Assembly (NCBI GenBank): GCA_007922225.1
Contig: ML679956.1
Location: 79,093,554-79,157,553, forward strand
Direction: 5' to 3'
DNA: 64,000 bases
Source of the DNA: Emydura subglobosa
Taxonomy: Eukaryota; Chordata; Testudines; Chelidae
Positions 22,691 to 34,104 of the stretch are shown here, in pieces. The first letter of the stretch is position 1, and every line of letters begins with the position of its first letter. The translations under genes were made by a program, and so were the position numbers. The notes under the pieces were generated by a model, which made no database searches, was not told the origin of the DNA, and saw only the letters and a list, made by a program, of their open reading frames with translations.

Positions 22691-25424
22691 TCAAGGCGCT
22701 CGCTCGTTTCATTAAGTAGAAGGCTTTGTACAGCAGATTTTTGTCCCCGATTTTATTTTGCATAAAGTGCCGTGGTCATCAGCAGAAAATACTCGACCCC
22801 CCACTGCTCCCGGCACCCTGCAACAAGGCTCCGTCACTGAAGCGCCTACGGGGGGGCTGGTCACTCCCAGCAATGCCACATTTAGAAATCGGACTGAAAT
22901 AGTAAATATTGCAAACAGATTTCAAACACCTCTGGGGGGGGAGGAGGGAAGCTTTTGCTTTAAATATCTACGTGGTCTTCATTCCACACCGGGAGAGGCA
23001 GAGACAAAGATAAGGCTCCTAAGTTTCTTGGTAACACAACCAGTTTGCAAGGTGAAACCTCACGTGTTTCCCCACTGGAGTCCCATGGTTCTTTGGGCTT
23101 TGTAGCAACAGTGGCCACCCTGGCAGGGACCACGGGACAAGTTTCTGTCCACAATCACCCCCAGACCCGTCAGTTCATTGGGCGTCTTTGGGAGTCGGGG
23201 GGAAAGAAAGAGGCTGGACCGCTCCACCCAGATAAATAGTGGTTCCAAAGAAGGAATGCAAGAAATATTAAAAATAAGCAGAGTCCAGTTCCACTGAAAA
23301 TGCATCAGTCCTGACCCTAGGAATGTTCTTGAATTTCCTCCCATTCTGGAGGAAAATCCAGAGCGGCGTGTGTTTGGGCAGGGAGGATTCCTCCCCAGCC
23401 CCCCATTTTAAATAAGAAACTAACTGTTTTCAAAACAGCTACACAAATGGAAAAAGAGAGAGCGACAAATTAAATCAATCATCTTTACATGCACAATCCT
23501 CACACACCCGATCGCGACAATTTATACAGGGCTATTTACACAACAGCATATCCACCAGGGGACGGGGGCAATCGGGGAAGGAGGAAAGGGTGAGGGTGGA
23601 TGCTGGTTTAGCAGCAACTGGCGTGGATCTTGCTGCTGGTCCCGATTTTAGGGTCACTCTCAGGGGCTGGGTGGCAGGAGACCAGACCTGAGCTTCTTTA
23701 GACGCGGAGTTGATCTTTGATTAAAAAAAGAGCAAAAGTCATCAGCCAAACCCCGTTCCAGTTATTGATGCTCTCTCATATAAAAATATACATGTAGCTA
23801 TGATACACTATGTGTGTGTGTATATATAAAGGGACTTCATATAGCCGGCATATAAATAATTTATCTATGCACACAAACATAGCTGCCAAGCGCCCAGTAG
23901 ATGTGCAGGAGTGCAGATGAGGTGCTAGGGAAGGGCTGAGCCAGCTCCCATTGCTGTGAAGGGGGACTTTTTGTCTTTGCCCTAATGGTGACTTGGAAGT
24001 GATTTATTTGCCGGCTGGTGTCGTGCCCTCGCTCGGCTGCATTGATGCATAAAGAAAGGCCTGAGTCTGGGGGGTATTTTTAATCTGATTTGTTTTTCCC
24101 CTTACAAATCGCAGGGGGTCGATCTGGAGTGTGCTGGAGGAGATGCTGGCTGCCAGCAATATTTACTGTGACAGCTCACACCTTAAACAGGTGACTAACA
24201 AAGATGTCCTTTCTCCCAGGCATTAATTGGGCATTGGTCTTAATAGCTGTCAACGCAAAACACAAATCTAGCCAAAAGCCCCTTCCCCACACTGGCTGGC
24301 TCTCGCTTCGCTAGGTCTTCGGATGCCAGAGAGACAAGTCTTGAATATCTCAGGTAAAAATAAACCCCTTTTGTATTGGTCCAACTTCTCAGGCCTAATT
24401 TAGTCATCATAAAGGGAACAGCAAAAGGCTCAAGCCCCATTTCTTTGCCGGCCCCCGTTAAGAGGGAGCAAGAAAGAGCCCAAGAACCGTTTCCTGCCTC
24501 CTCCTCTAAGGGTCAGATCACAGGAGCAGAACTCCCGGAGCTGGGGCTTTTCGGAGCTCTGCCTGGGGTGACATTGTTACGGGCGTCAGAACTAACCCGG
24601 CTGTGGCCCAGCTGAGCCGTGTTTGATTCTAGCACCAGGAACCTTTGATGATGAGCCACATTAGAAGAACGAGGTGCAGTCTACGTGCAGGCTTAACGCT
24701 CAGGCTAAAAACTCCCTGACCAGGCGGTTCTAAAATCTGACTGTGGCTGTAGCTACCATGGTGCTGGTCCCAGTGCCTGGCCCTCAATTAACCAATTGGC
24801 ACCACACCGGGCACTGACATACCATGCAGCACTCTGAGTTCCTGCAAGAGGTCACTGTGAACTCCCCACCCCACACAAAGCTGAGTGGGATGAGCCTGAC
24901 AGTGGGTGCCTGACAGTTCTCATCAGCAGGGCGGCGCCTCCACAGGAAATCCTGATGCGCAGGGTATGGATTCGTCACAACTCCCCAGCAGCCCCGGGGT
25001 TTCCCTGCCCTTAGCTCTGCATGCATTTGTCAGCTGCCCCATTCCGTGCAGAGAGTCGCTTCCAACCTGGCACCAGCTCGTGGTGTAGAAGCTCGAATAC
25101 AGGACTCGCTCTCGTAGTTTACACGCTTCCCTTGGAAAGACTCTCTTGGCTTCAGGCTTCAACAGGGGCCAAGAGGCACCAAAGCTGGTGGCAGGTAAAG
25201 CTTCAACCCCCCAGGTGCTGGAGATGGAAGAGACCTATTAGATCTTCCAGCCCGCCCCCGGCCATGCAGGATTGTCCCCTGGCCTCCTAGCTAGATTCTT
25301 CGGCGGCTGCCCTCTGGCTGCAGTGTCTGAGCACCTCGCCTCGAGGGTTCCCTGCAACCAAGCTTGCAGCTCAGCGCTCTGCCTGCAGGATGAAAATCTT
25401 CCCAGTTCTGACAGTAATTCCCTC

Positions 25425-25500
25425 TGTGGCCTGCTATGTGCCTCAGTTTCCTCATCTATCAAGTGGGGTGTTAATACTGACCTACCCCTCAGGAGGGACT
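25425..25500 (+). repeat. MIR SINE fragment
   Basis: 'gcctcagtttcctcatctat' followed by 'caagtggggtgttaata' is the 3' part of a MIR element. Confidence 0.6.
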
Positions 25501-26574
25501 GGGAAGATTCATGGGTGCGTGTAAAGCACTCGAAGGGCTAGTTCGTGCTGATTACCCACAACCCAACAAGCTCCGCAGGGAGGAAGAGTGTCCCTGATAT
25601 CCACCCTCCCCCTGCAGCCCATTTCGGTCACACGGCCCTGCTTATGGGGACACCCTCCCCTGGAACCGCCCGGAGCCGGCCCTCCTCCATCCATTCAATC
25701 CCTGAGCATCATCTCTGCAGCGGATTCTGCACATCCTGTCCCTGGACCCCATCTGCAAACACCCCTCGGAGTGAGCACATGGGATGCTTCGCCGAGAAGG
25801 GGCACAGCCGGGGGGGCTGAATTAGCCAGGCTGGGGGTAAAGGGGGGGGCTGGGCCCAAGGCAGGATCAGCCCCAGAGAGAGAGAGGGTGGGTTAGCACG
25901 TCCCCCCAACCTTGCGGCCAGACTAGCACCAGGACAGACGAGCAGACAGAGACGCCAGCTGTCAGACCCAGCACTCACGCCTGGGGAGGGGGGTTAGAGG
26001 AGACTTTTCCAGTGAGGATTAGTCAGTGTAACTCCTTTGGAGCAAAGCTAAGAGGGGCCCAGGGGAGAATTAAGGAGCAAAGGGGTCCAGTGGTCACTGA
26101 CACCCTAAGGGGAATGGTCGGTACCTCCCCCCCAGCCCTGCCTCCCCCCAGCCTACCTCTCTCAGCTCCACTGTCCCCTGCTCACAGCCACATAAGCAGG
26201 AGACCTGCCTGCTCCACAGACTATTCACACACTCCCCAGATCCCAACGCCACACCCCAGAGAATAAAAGCCAGGATGCTATCAGCATCCTCCTGCTGGGC
26301 CCCATCCCTCCGCACCCCCTCGCACCTGGAGATGAATTAGGAGAGGGGCATCGGCTACTTACACCAATCACTGTAAAGACGCAACATCCAGCACCAGTCC
26401 TAGGCAGCAGAGGTCAGACAGGCGCAGAAAGCCAGGATTCAGAGCGACTGACCGCAGGACAGCACATCTGCTGGCCCAGTGTCTGGCAATGAGGGGGGGG
26501 GGGGAAGGGTTTCTAAGCCAGATCTAAAGGAAAGAATACACCTGTACAAATACATCACCAACCAAAGCTAAAGC

Positions 26575-26612
26575 GTGCGCGTGTGTGTGTGTGTGTGTGC
26601 GCGCGTGTGAGC
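26575..26612. repeat. GT/GC microsatellite
   Basis: Alternating purine-pyrimidine run of (GT)n flanked by GCGCGC, about 38 bases. It could adopt left-handed DNA. Confidence 0.85.
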
Positions 26613-26726
26613 ACGCATGTATATTTTAGATCCTCCCCGGAATTTTTCCCGTTGCTTTGGAATGCATCTCAGAAGAAGAAGAAATTCACAAGCCACGTAC
26701 ATAGCACTAAGGCGGGCCGGGGAGGC

Positions 26727-26751
26727 GGGGGGGGGGGGGGCGGGGGGGGGG
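26727..26751. repeat. Poly-G run (14 G, one C, 10 G)
   Basis: Twenty-four G in 25 bases on the plus strand, hence a C run in any leftward transcript of the CDK5 activator. Such runs form quadruplexes and are prone to sequencing error, so the count is uncertain. Confidence 0.8.
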
Positions 26752-27138
26752 AAGAACCTTCAGGCACTTATTGGCCTAGTAAAAGGGAAACAAACTATTG
26801 ACAGCAGAAAAAGAGACTGCCTTCGGCTGCTCCTCTCCTGTCTCTGACTCGGACACTGAAGCGGAAGGCTGCCCACCCCAGCTCTGCCTGCATTGACACC
26901 CCCCTGTTGTCGGTTCATGGGTGTCTGACTCGCCTGGGGGGGGAAGCCAAGCCAGATTTCTTGTAAGTGCTTGGATGAGTCTGGCCTCACTCGTGGGAGA
27001 TCTGCCCCAGGGGAGTCAGAGGAAAATCACTGGCTCGCCGAAAGCTGGTCTGGAAAGGTCAGTCCAGAGCGAGGGCTGCACTGCACATGAGGTTGGCGGG
27101 GAGGTGGAGGGGAGTCGGTTCTTCGTGCAAAGAGCCAG

Positions 27139-28089
27139 TCACCGGTCCAGGACGCGAGCAAAGTCCTCGCGACAGCTGCCTTCGTTTTTGAGGTCGGCGA
27201 AGACCTGGGTGAAGTAGTGGGGGTCGGCATTGATCCGGAGCATCTTGGCACTCATGGCGTTGATGATGCGAAGGCACCGGTCCCAGAAGGCATCCTTCGC
27301 GGCCTCCACCAGGAAGGGCTTGAGCGGGTAGGAGATCTCGTTGCCCATGTAGGAGTAGGACAAATAGAGGCAGGTGAGCAGGGCCGCCTGCAGGTCGTGC
27401 TCACTGCTGACGATGTCCCCGTCGATCACCTCCCGGCACAGCAGGTAGACGAAGACCACGTTGGCCGGGGTGATGAAGGCCTGGTCCTGCCAGCCCTGCA
27501 GCAGCAGCGAGCGGTCCACGCTGCGTAGCCACAGGATGGGCTCCGTGGGCGACAGGTGCTTGAGGCGGTAGCAGCGGCGGCAGAGGAACTCGCCCAGGCA
27601 CTTGAGCAGCTCGCTGGTGGAGGCCTGGACGATGACCCGCCGCGGCGAGGCCGAGGTGCCCCCGCCGCTACCCAGGCAGGAGCCCGGCTTGAGGGAGGTG
27701 ACGGAGGTGGTGGAGATGCGCTTGGAGCTGAGCGGCGCCAGGGGCGGCCCGCCCCCGTCGTAGCTGGCGAGGTTGGCACAGGACAGCGACTTCTTGACGT
27801 TCTCGTGGTTGAGGTGGGCCACGTCCTTGGCGTGGGGGTAGTTGTTGTTGTTATTGTTCGCTGGGCCCTTGCCCCCATTGCGGGAGCCTCTCTTCTTGGT
27901 GGAGGCCACCAGCCTCTTCCAGGTCAAGGCCGGGATGAACATGGAGTGTCTCTTGAGGTTCTTCTCCGCCTTGGGCCCGCTGCCCTTGGCGCTCGGCAGG
28001 GCCGGGTAGTGGGCCAGCGAGCCGGACGAGCCATCGTCGTACAGGCTGGCCTTCCGGGAGCCCGGCGAGAGGGACAGCACGGTGCCCAT
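27139..28089 (-). CDS. CDK5R-like: CDK5 activator (p35/p39 family), probable third paralogue
   Basis: Intact single-exon frame of 316 codons, start in good context (AGCATGG). CDK5R proteins bind and activate the kinase CDK5 at neuronal membranes. Residues 1-9 (MGTVLSLSP) carry the Gly2 myristoylation signal. Residues 45-70 are basic (NLKRHS, LTWKRL, KKRGSR). A run of six Asn lies at 78-83. [16 protein letters not shown] (92-107) precedes the region where p35 is cut by calpain to p25. From [15 protein letters not shown] (148) to about 303 lies the cyclin-like CDK5-binding domain, with [50 protein letters not shown] and [11 protein letters not shown]. The C terminus is LDR, as in p35 and p39. 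The N-terminal half is p35-like (human p35 is 307 residues). [15 protein letters not shown] and FVYLLCRE are p39-like (human p39 is 367). Family certain; CDK5R1 and CDK5R2 orthology both look doubtful given PTPN23 next door. Confidence 0.95.
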   Translation of the reverse strand: MGTVLSLSPGSRKASLYDDGSSGSLAHYPALPSAKGSGPKAEKNLKRHSMFIPALTWKRLVASTKKRGSRNGGKGPANNNNNNYPHAKDVAHLNHENVKKSLSCANLASYDGGGPPLAPLSSKRISTTSVTSLKPGSCLGSGGGTSASPRRVIVQASTSELLKCLGEFLCRRCYRLKHLSPTEPILWLRSVDRSLLLQGWQDQAFITPANVVFVYLLCREVIDGDIVSSEHDLQAALLTCLYLSYSYMGNEISYPLKPFLVEAAKDAFWDRCLRIINAMSAKMLRINADPHYFTQVFADLKNEGSCREDFARVLDR

Positions 28090-28259
28090 GCTGAGGGCGG
28101 CAGGGAGACGGATGAGGGAGCCAGGAGGCTAGGACCCAGCCAGGCCGGCCGGCCGTGAACGCGATGGGGCGGCAAGTGCAAACCGGAGCAGCCTGCAGCT
28201 CATCAGCAATCCGGAGCCAGGGCAATCGGCTAACGAGCGGCCGGCATTGAAGGCAGGCC

Positions 28260-28269
28260 GCTAATTAGC
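28260..28269. promoter_or_regulatory. Palindromic homeodomain-type site
   Basis: GCTAATTAGC, a perfect 10-base palindrome around TAATTA, sits 171 bases upstream of the CDK5 activator start in otherwise very GC-rich DNA. TAATTA is the core of paired-class and many other homeodomain sites. Function is inferred only from motif and position. Confidence 0.35.
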
Positions 28270-28955
28270 AGGGGGCCCGGCGCGCACTTACATTCAGCAG
28301 CAGCCTCGCCCTGCAGGAGCCGGGTGCGCGAGTCAGCCGCACGCTGGAGTCGGAGCCGCGCCGGCCGGGCCCGCCCAGCCCCATCGAATCCAGCCGCCGG
28401 CCGGGCGCCTGTCCCACAGGTTCGCGTCCAGCCTCTCCCCCCGGTCAGTGGGGCGAGGCTGGGAGCCGGGCGACCCCCCGCAGGGCTCAGGGCTGCTCCC
28501 GCAGCGGCCGGGGCTGCAGCCCGAGGCGTGGCCGGGCCATGGGCTGGGGCGAGCCGCCGGGGCGAACCGGGGCCGGGCCGTGGGGCGGCGGGCCCCGGGG
28601 CTGAGCTCGGCGTCTAGGCGCGGCGGCGGGGCGATGCTAGCGGCCCCCGGGCGAACGGAGCCATGGAGGAGGAGGTGGAGCCGCTGCCTTGCCTGGATGC
28701 CCGGGCGGCCACCGCCCCGCTGCGGGGCTGGATGCTGCGGCGCCGCGTCCCCGCGCTCAGAGCATCCCCGGCGCTGCCTGCGCGCTCCTCTGCGCGGCCT
28801 GGAGGCGACAGCGGAGCCCGGGCGGGGGGAGCTCCCCGGCGCCTCGCCTTCCCTGCCGGCGCTGGCGATGCACGCCCGGGGAGGCCAGGCAGCGGCTGAG
28901 CGGTGGCGGGCGGCGGAGGGAGGGAGCGGCGGAGAGGGGCTGGTCCTTACCCAGC

Positions 28956-28988
28956 TGCGCATCTCCGGCAGATGCGCATCTCCGGCAG
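28956..28988. repeat. 16-base perfect direct repeat in the CpG island
   Basis: TGCGCATCTCCGGCAG occurs at 28956-28971 and again at 28973-28988, separated by one A. Each copy contains TGCGCA, resembling half of an NRF1 site. Confidence 0.85.
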
Positions 28989-29099
28989 CCGCCGCGCATC
29001 CCCGCGCCCTGGGGCAGAGCAGCGAGCCGGGCTGGGTGGGTCTCTGGCTCCCCCTAGAGCTGGGCCGCTGCAATCGATTTGACCGGCTCGAGGGAGGGG

Positions 29100-30885
29100 T
29101 TCCCCCCCCCCCCCGTTTCTCCCCGCCCAGGGGCCACTCCGAAGTCCCCTTCCCGGGAGAGCAGCATGGTGTGGGGGCGCTGAATGTAGCACCCCGCTAG
29201 AAATGCTTCCCGCCTGGGCCTGGTGCAAGGCGGTGCAGGTGTACCCCCCGCCCCCCCTTTTCCAAGCTGGGTGCCTCCCCACCCACCACCCCAAGTGCTA
29301 GGCGTAGCAGGCCTTTTCCAGGCCCTGGGGAGCGCTTGAGGGGTGCAACCATCTACAGCCTGGGTGGGGGGAGGGGACAACAGGCCATGGAGTGTGTGGG
29401 GGTGATAGGGGGTGAGCCGTTCTCCATAGGGCTTACTGAATCTGCAGGCACCTGCTGGAGGGGGAATCTTGCTGGCTGCAGGGCCACCAGATGCATGGTG
29501 GGCTGTGGCAGGCAAAGGGCCAGGAGAGAGGGGTACCAAGAAGCAGCCAGTGCACCCGCAGATATCCTGTCGCATCGCTGCCCAGCCCCTGTCCTCCCAG
29601 CCCCCACAGTTTTGGGGTGAGAGGGGGAACGGCACTGACCGCCCCCCCGGAAAGGTGGCTGTTTTGCCTTCCCTGCTGGGGTGAAATCTCCCCCTCCCCC
29701 ACAAGTTCTGCAAGAATGCAGCTTTCCCTGGGCTGGGCTAATCCTTCCTTCTCTGCCCTGCCATGTGGTTGCAATGTAGAAGAGGGTTAAGGACACGGGA
29801 TTTGCCCCCACGGACCAGGCAAGCTAGGCACCCTGCCGCCCTTGAGAGTGCTGCCTGCCCACGGCTTTGGAAAATCAGCCATCTAATGCATGCAGTGGGG
29901 GAGGGACAGGCCCCTGCAGCGGTTAGATGGCACCCTGATCATCAGCCCCACTGGCCAGTTCCTGAGCGCAGGTCACCCGTCTTACTGTGGTGGGTCACAG
30001 CGTGAGCCAGGCTGGTCTCAAAATCCAGCTGCCGCCTGTGACGCCTGGGCTCCCCATGGGCCTGGATGTCACTGCTGGGCCACGCGGAGTTGCATCTGCC
30101 CCGTGGGGGCAGAAGGGTCCCCGTCTTGTCCCCGCGTTTTTCGCAGGGTTGCCGATGCGGGATTTCATCGCACGCAGCAACTGCAGCCTTGCCCGCGGGA
30201 AACAAACCAGTGCCCCTCTGATTGGCTGCCTTCCTCACTTCCAGGGGAAGAGCAGCCAATCAGGGTTGCTGCAGGAGGCAAGCAGAGCTCTTCTCTCTCC
30301 CCTCCCTCCCCCCCAACTTCTCAGGAGCCAAGAGACGTTTTTTGGGAGCGGAAGAGGGAGCAGAAAGAGCCCAGAAGCTCAGGGCAACTCTGCTCCTAGC
30401 TGCCCTCCTGTGAGAGGTGGGCTGTCTGCTTCTCGCCTTCCCCTCTCCATCCCTGCAATGCCAGGCCCGGGAAGGGAAGCTGCTGGAGGAGCAGGGGTGC
30501 ACAGAGGGGCGAGGGGCAGAAGTGAAGTGGGGGGGCTGGGGAGATGGAGGAGGGGTAGAACTGGCTGGGGGTTACATCATGAATTGCTTGGCTGTGGGCT
30601 GGGCAGAGGAGGCACAAATACATTTAATTAGAAGTGGGGGAGGAGGGTGGTCTGCAACCTCAGGCAGCCCCTGAGAGAGAGACCTATGAGGGGCCAGAAT
30701 CACCCTGCTTTGTACACGGGGAGCTTTGGCAGCCTTCTGACTACCCCTTCTCCCCCCTCCCCACCCCCCACACACACTGGGTGAGGATCGTTCAAAAATC
30801 AAGCACTCAAAAAACAACACCATGATCTTTAAAGAGCTCTCCTGATCTGGAGCCAGTCTACACCCCCCCTCCCCCCCACACACAC
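29100..30885. other. Intergenic DNA, nothing recognised
   Basis: GC-rich, with a C run at 29102-29114. No exon or identifiable repeat was seen before the CR1 that starts near 30890. Confidence 0.35.
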
Positions 30886-30889
30886 GAAG

Positions 30890-32527
30890 GAACTGTCCAC
30901 TGAGGAGTCATTTGAGGTTTTGGAAGAAATTGATAACTTAAGCAGTAGTAAGTCCCCAGGACCAGATGGCATTCACCCAAGAGTTCTGAAGGAACTCAAA
31001 TGTGAAGTTGCCAGACTAACTCTGTCCCAGGAAGACAGCTAATGTAACACAGATTTTTATTTTTATTTTAAAAAAAGGCTCCAGAGGTGATCCTGGAAAT
31101 TACAAGCTGGTAAGCCTGACTTCAGTACCAGGCAAACTGATTGAAACTATAGTAAAAGAACAGAATTATCAGACACCAAGATGAACGTGATTTGTTGCAA
31201 AGGGAAATCATGCCTCACCAATCTACTAGAATTATTTGAGGTTATCAACAAACAAGTGGACACGGGTGAGCCAGATGATACAGTGTACTTGAACTTTTGG
31301 AAAGCCTGTGACAAGGTCCTTCAGCAAAGGCTCTTAAATCAAGTAGGCAGTTATGGGATAAGAGGAAAGGTCCTCTCCTGGAGCAGTATTTGGTTAAATG
31401 ATAGGGAACAAAGAGTAGGAATAAATGGTCAGTTTTCAGAATTGAGAGAGGTAATAGTGGTGTCCCCCAGGGATCTGTCCTGGTACTTGTGCTGTTCAAC
31501 ATCTTCATAAATGAACTGGGGAAAGGGGTGGACAATGAGATGGCAAAGTTTGCAGATGACTCAAAATTATTCAAGATAGTTAAGTCCAAAGCAGACTGTG
31601 AAGATTTACAAAATGATCTCACAAGACTGGGTGACTGGGCAACAAAATGGCAGATGAAATTCAGTGTTGATAAATGCAAAGTAATGGACATTGGAAAACA
31701 TCATCCCAGCTATACATACAAAATGATGGGGTCTAAATTAGCTGTTACTGCTCAAGAAAGAGATCTGGGCGTCACTGTGGATAGTTCTCTGAAAACATCC
31801 ACTCAGTGTGCAACAGCAATCAAAAGAGCTAGCAGAATGTAGGAACTGTTAGGAGAAGAAGGGATAATACGACAGAAAATGTCATAATGCCCCTATATAA
31901 ATCCATGGTACACGCCCATCCTGAATGCTGTGTGCAGTACTGGGGGCCTGATCTCTGAAAAGATACGTTAGAACTGGAAAAGGTACAGAGACAGGCAACA
32001 AAAACGTATGGAACAGCTTCCATGTGAGGAGAGAGTGAAAAGACTGGGACTGTTCTGCTTGGACAACTAAAGGGGGAGATGATAGAGGTCAATACAATCG
32101 TGAGTGTTGTGGGACCCAGTGAAGAAGGCAGTGTTATTTACCCCTTCACATAACACAAGAACCAGGGGCCGCTCAATGAAATTAACAGGCAGCAGGTTTC
32201 AAACACACAGAAGGAAGAACTTCTTCACACAAAGCAGCCTGTGGAACTCGGGGATGGGGTGAAGGCCAAATGCATAACTGGGTGCAAAAAAGATTGAAAC
32301 AAGTTGACAAGGGATAGGCCCACCATTGGCTATTAGCCAAGATGGCCAGCGACACAACCCCCTGCTCTGCATATCCCTAAACCTCTGAGTGCCAGGAGCT
32401 GGACTGACGATAGGGGTTGGATCACTCAATAACTGCCCTGTTCAGTTCACCTGGGCCGGTCATTGTCAGAGACAGGATACCAGGCTAGACGGACCATTGG
32501 TCTGACCCAGTATGGCTGTTCTCATGT
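30890..32527 (+). mobile_element. CR1 non-LTR retrotransposon, broken reverse transcriptase
   Basis: Same subfamily as 18480-20005 and in the same orientation, but reaching further 5' ('ccaggaccagatggcattcac' near 30957). Reverse-transcriptase remnants include '[14 protein letters not shown]' near 31200, LFNIFINELGKG near 31492 and KFADDSK near 31546. Stops and frameshifts break the frame, and the segment after about 31840 is heavily diverged. The tail 'ggaccattggtctgacccagtatggctgttctcatg' ends near 32527. Confidence 0.93.
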
Positions 32528-34104
32528 GGAACAGTGAGCGAACTGATCCACTCTGGGACCTGCTAGCTCCCCCTCTCCCCTCCGGAGCCAGTACCCCCTT
32601 CCCCTAGGGCCTCAGGGCTTCTTTCCCACCCTGCCCCCACCCCCAAAAGTGGAGCATTGGGATCCCTCACTGAGTGCTGGTTCTGGATGGATACCCCCCC
32701 TTCGGGCGGGAGGAGCCGGGTGGGCCGTGGGCTGGGCTACGGTGGCAAAGGCTGGAATGCCTGCAGGGCGGCGTGGCCTGAAACTGCCTTTCACTGAGTG
32801 CCTTCCATTCGTGTTATCCCCACTAGCTCCCTCGCAGTGAGGGGCCCACCGATAGCCATGACGGCGCCGTGGCAGGAGCCTGCGCCCCGTTTGCATGAAA
32901 TGGGCCAAGCCGTAGCCTCCCGGGTACCCCCCTGCACGCCGTGCTGTAGCGTGAGCCTCACGCCGGTTGAACTTCAGTGGGAGCGTTCCCTGCACCAGGG
33001 CCGAGTCAGATCTGAGGCTGGCCTGAAACGCAGGAGCGCTCGGCCAAGGCGGCTCTCGGTGGGCAAAGCCTGCCCTCCGTTGAATCATCCACACCATGCC
33101 CGTGACCTGCCGCTGCCTGTTGGTGCTGGACGCTCACTTCACTGGTCGGTTCCAAATGCCATCTGACGCGGGGCTGGACAGGTAAGCTACGGGGGAGGGG
33201 TTAACAGGGATCTGGGGGGGGGGGGGGGACCAAGCAATTCACATTTTTATCTCCACATCAGTAAAAATAGGCTCTTGCCTGCTGCTGGCTTTCTATTTTG
33301 GGGCAGCCTTCGTCTGTGGGAATGAAGGGGGAGGAGGAGACGCTGACTGCACAAACAGGAGAATCGATTTCTTATGGAGCACAAAAATACAGCCCTGAGC
33401 AAATGGGCTGCTGTGACCCCAGGGGGATCTGACCCGAGGGTCAGCTCTGGGGGGGGGGCATTACGTGGCGTCTAGTAAGAGCCAGGCATGGGCGAGAGCT
33501 CAGCGCAAAGGGAGAAGTGTAGGGGGCTCATTCTTCCCTCTCTGACCCAGGGTTACGCTGCTGGGACTGCCCGGAAGTCAGGGGTGGGATGCTGATGTGT
33601 CAGAGTGGAGAATCGAGCCCCCATGCCACCCCGTTCTGCACTGATCAGCAGGGCTGGCATCCTCTTTTCTGGTCAGCAGCCCTCAAAGGGGGACATGAGC
33701 AGCAGGTCTGGTCCCATCCAGCAGGGGCAATGGTAGATGTGCGCACACCACACACTCATGACACTCAGGCTGTGTATGCTATGCGCACAGAGCCACGCAG
33801 CTCCGGCTGGAACAAGAAGCCATGGGGCTGGAGGGAGCAGTTTTAACTCGCACTGACTTCAGGGGGTGACTCGCCTATCTACGGAGGGCAGGAGACAGCC
33901 CCGGCAGAGCTGGTAGTGCTGCACGATGAGCTGGGGGATTCGCCTGTGATTCCCGAGGGCTGGGGCGTGCACCAACAGCGCCACCTCTAGAGGTGAGCGC
34001 TCATTACCTGTGGGAGGCAAGCAGGGGTGACGTACTAGGACCCACCCCCCCCGGGCTCACCATGAGGGCCTAGTGTGCCAGTCACAAATCCAGGCAATAC
34101 CGGC

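Larger units (their letters stand above)
22700..27138 (-). other. 3' flank and possible long 3' UTR of the CDK5 activator
   Basis: The gene reads leftwards into this stretch. The part at about 23380-24400 is AT-rich, lacks recognised repeats and has the look of conserved noncoding or UTR sequence. Minus-strand AATAAA signals occur at 24003-24008 and 22752-22757 (TTTATT on plus), but neither has a clear downstream GU-rich element, so the 3' end is not fixed. Mammalian p35 mRNA has a long 3' UTR, so several kilobases would not be surprising. The part at 25.5-26.5 kb is GC-rich and featureless apart from a MIR scrap. Confidence 0.35.
27400..29060 (-). promoter_or_regulatory. CpG island covering the CDK5 activator 5' half and promoter
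   Basis: Dense CpG dinucleotides from within the coding sequence to about 970 bases upstream of its start. The sequence just upstream of the ATG (28090-28330) is the likely 5' UTR. No TATA box was seen, as expected for a CpG-island promoter. Long open frames on both strands here follow from GC content and are not taken as genes. Confidence 0.7.

Noticed and set aside
27426..28158. 150- to 200-codon frames overlapping the CDK5 activator in other frames
   Set aside because: Shadows of a GC-rich conserved gene. Only the minus-strand frame at 27139-28089 has family similarity.
28333..29200. Long open frames on both strands upstream of the CDK5 activator
   Set aside because: They lie in a CpG island, have no recognisable domain and are mutually overlapping.
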